The notes below the pieces were generated by a model. It saw only the letters and a program-made list of their open reading frames with translations. It ran no database searches and was not told where the DNA came from. From NCBI GenBank assembly GCA_943841885.1, contig CALSZZ010000002.1:299835-363834 (forward strand): a stretch of DNA of 64,000 bases. The letters are read 5' to 3'. Shown here piece after piece: positions 63,296 to 64,000 of this stretch. The DNA comes from Candidatus Thalassarchaeaceae archaeon. Lineage in GTDB: Archaea > Thermoplasmatota > Poseidoniia > Poseidoniales > Thalassarchaeaceae. Made by a program: the position numbers and the translations under genes. How positions within the stretch are numbered: position 1 is the first letter of the stretch; each line of letters starts with the position of its first letter.

Positions 63296-64000
63296 ATGTC
63301 GTCTCGCCCACTAGCAAGAGGTGTAGAATCTAGGATGCGTTTTTCTCGTATATTTTCCCTCGGAGATAGAAAAAATCCAACATCATGGACTCCGGCAATT
63401 GTACTAAATGAATCAGACCCCATACTTCCTATCTCTATTGCACCTTTTATTTCATCCAGAGAATCATCTACTTTACCAGCTACAATATCAATTTCTACTA
63501 GAGGTAATTTTTGTTTCCCATTTGATGGTCTAGACCAATGGTCCTCAGTTGAGGGTTTAATCCTCCCTCCTAGTCTGGCTGATTCTAATTCTGGTAAATC
63601 AAGTAAGGGTGATGAGATATTATTGGTTTCTTGGCAATCTCTTCATCATGAAAAATCTTTAATTAATGATGATCTTAACCCTTCAATAGTCGTTCTAGTA
63701 GATTCTCTTCAACTAGTTCAAAATCAAGGTATGTTAGTAGATGCTATTGACGCGATTAGAATTAAATTTCCAACTTCTCTAATTTGGACTCCGGGAATAG
63801 GAGGTCCAGATAATTGTGCACTTCTTTCTTGGTTGGGTGTTGATTTATTTGATTTATCAAGATCTAGAAGTGCCGCTGCACTTAACATAATAATTACTTC
63901 TTTTGGCCCAAGAGAGGTAGACAATTCAACAAATGAAAAAGCAGATATGGAATCTCAATGTGAGGAATGGAAAAAATCTATTTCTGCTACAAGAGCAGCA
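63296..64000 (+). CDS. Probable archaeosine synthase (ArcS/TgtA2-like), partial
   Basis: The frame starts at ATG 63296 and is open to the right edge (235 codons present). The segment FPTSLIWTPGIGGPDNCALL followed by SWLGVDLFDLSRSRSAA resembles the Tgt-fold region of archaeosine synthase (pattern P-x-N-x-ALL-x-GVDLFD), which lacks base-exchange residues. ArcS converts preQ0 at position 15 of archaeal tRNAs towards archaeosine. The catalytic and PUA parts would lie outside the window, so the assignment is tentative; another Tgt-like protein is possible. It is divergent from the split membrane protein. Confidence 0.55.
   Translation, partial: MSSRPLARGVESRMRFSRIFSLGDRKNPTSWTPAIVLNESDPILPISIAPFISSRESSTLPATISISTRGNFCFPFDGLDQWSSVEGLILPPSLADSNSGKSSKGDEILLVSWQSLHHEKSLINDDLNPSIVVLVDSLQLVQNQGMLVDAIDAIRIKFPTSLIWTPGIGGPDNCALLSWLGVDLFDLSRSRSAAALNIIITSFGPREVDNSTNEKADMESQCEEWKKSISATRAA

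Overview
The window looks like a chromosomal segment of an uncultivated, AT-rich marine euryarchaeon, most likely Poseidoniia (Marine Group II or a relative). This is inferred from content. Archaeal markers are a CDP-archaeol synthase (CarS), a UPF0201 protein, an AglB/Stt3 oligosaccharyltransferase, a probable archaeosine synthase (ArcS) and AT-rich archaeal-style promoters. They sit beside bacterial-type metabolic genes (lipA/lipB with a branched-chain 2-oxoacid dehydrogenase, gdhA, a FolB/SDR pair, dnaJ) and very large surface proteins with calcium-loop and Ig-like repeats. No rRNA, insertion sequence, integrase or CRISPR array is visible.

Layout. 1-9.4 kb (minus strand): the end of a membrane-anchored M28-like peptidase, then an operon read lipA - E1 alpha - E1 beta - E2 - E3 - lipB - class V aminotransferase - ubiX. 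It makes and lipoylates a branched-chain 2-oxoacid dehydrogenase complex. Between about 4.59 and 6.10 kb it carries a dense burst of single-base indels that breaks the E2 gene and clips E3 and E1 beta. 9.5-10.8 kb: a pterin-type SDR/FolB pair and a tRNA-Leu(TAA). 10.9-22.8 kb: two surface proteins, one a 2979-residue protein joining calcium loops, a transglutaminase core, Ig-like repeats, a membrane anchor and a DUF4129-like tail. 22.8-26.2 kb (minus): an Fe-S DinG/XPD-type helicase with a translationally coupled unknown partner, then a ribbon-helix-helix regulator with a small basic protein. 26.3-32.9 kb: HD phosphohydrolase, glutamate dehydrogenase, a surface protein (minus), carS and purD.

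33.0-57.7 kb is dominated by the cell surface: a 3231-residue AglB/Stt3 oligosaccharyltransferase with a very long extracellular extension and a second anchor, a membrane-anchored subtilisin, a beta-helix protein, a STAND-type ATPase regulator with TPR repeats, a YycJ-like metallo-hydrolase (minus) and a 1906-residue calcium-loop protein. 57.7-64 kb holds small proteins of unknown function, a UPF0201 protein, a zinc-ribbon membrane protein, DnaJ, a probably frameshift-split membrane protein and the start of an ArcS-like gene.

Together the surface genes (anchored repeat proteins, the OST that could glycosylate them, and a protease that could trim them) take up a little over half of the window, by summing their coordinates. 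The biology most worth following up is the two giant fusions (oligosaccharyltransferase plus stalk; transglutaminase-DUF4129 plus stalk) and the shared upstream element of two calcium-loop genes. Functions are assigned from motif recognition by eye; no database search was run.
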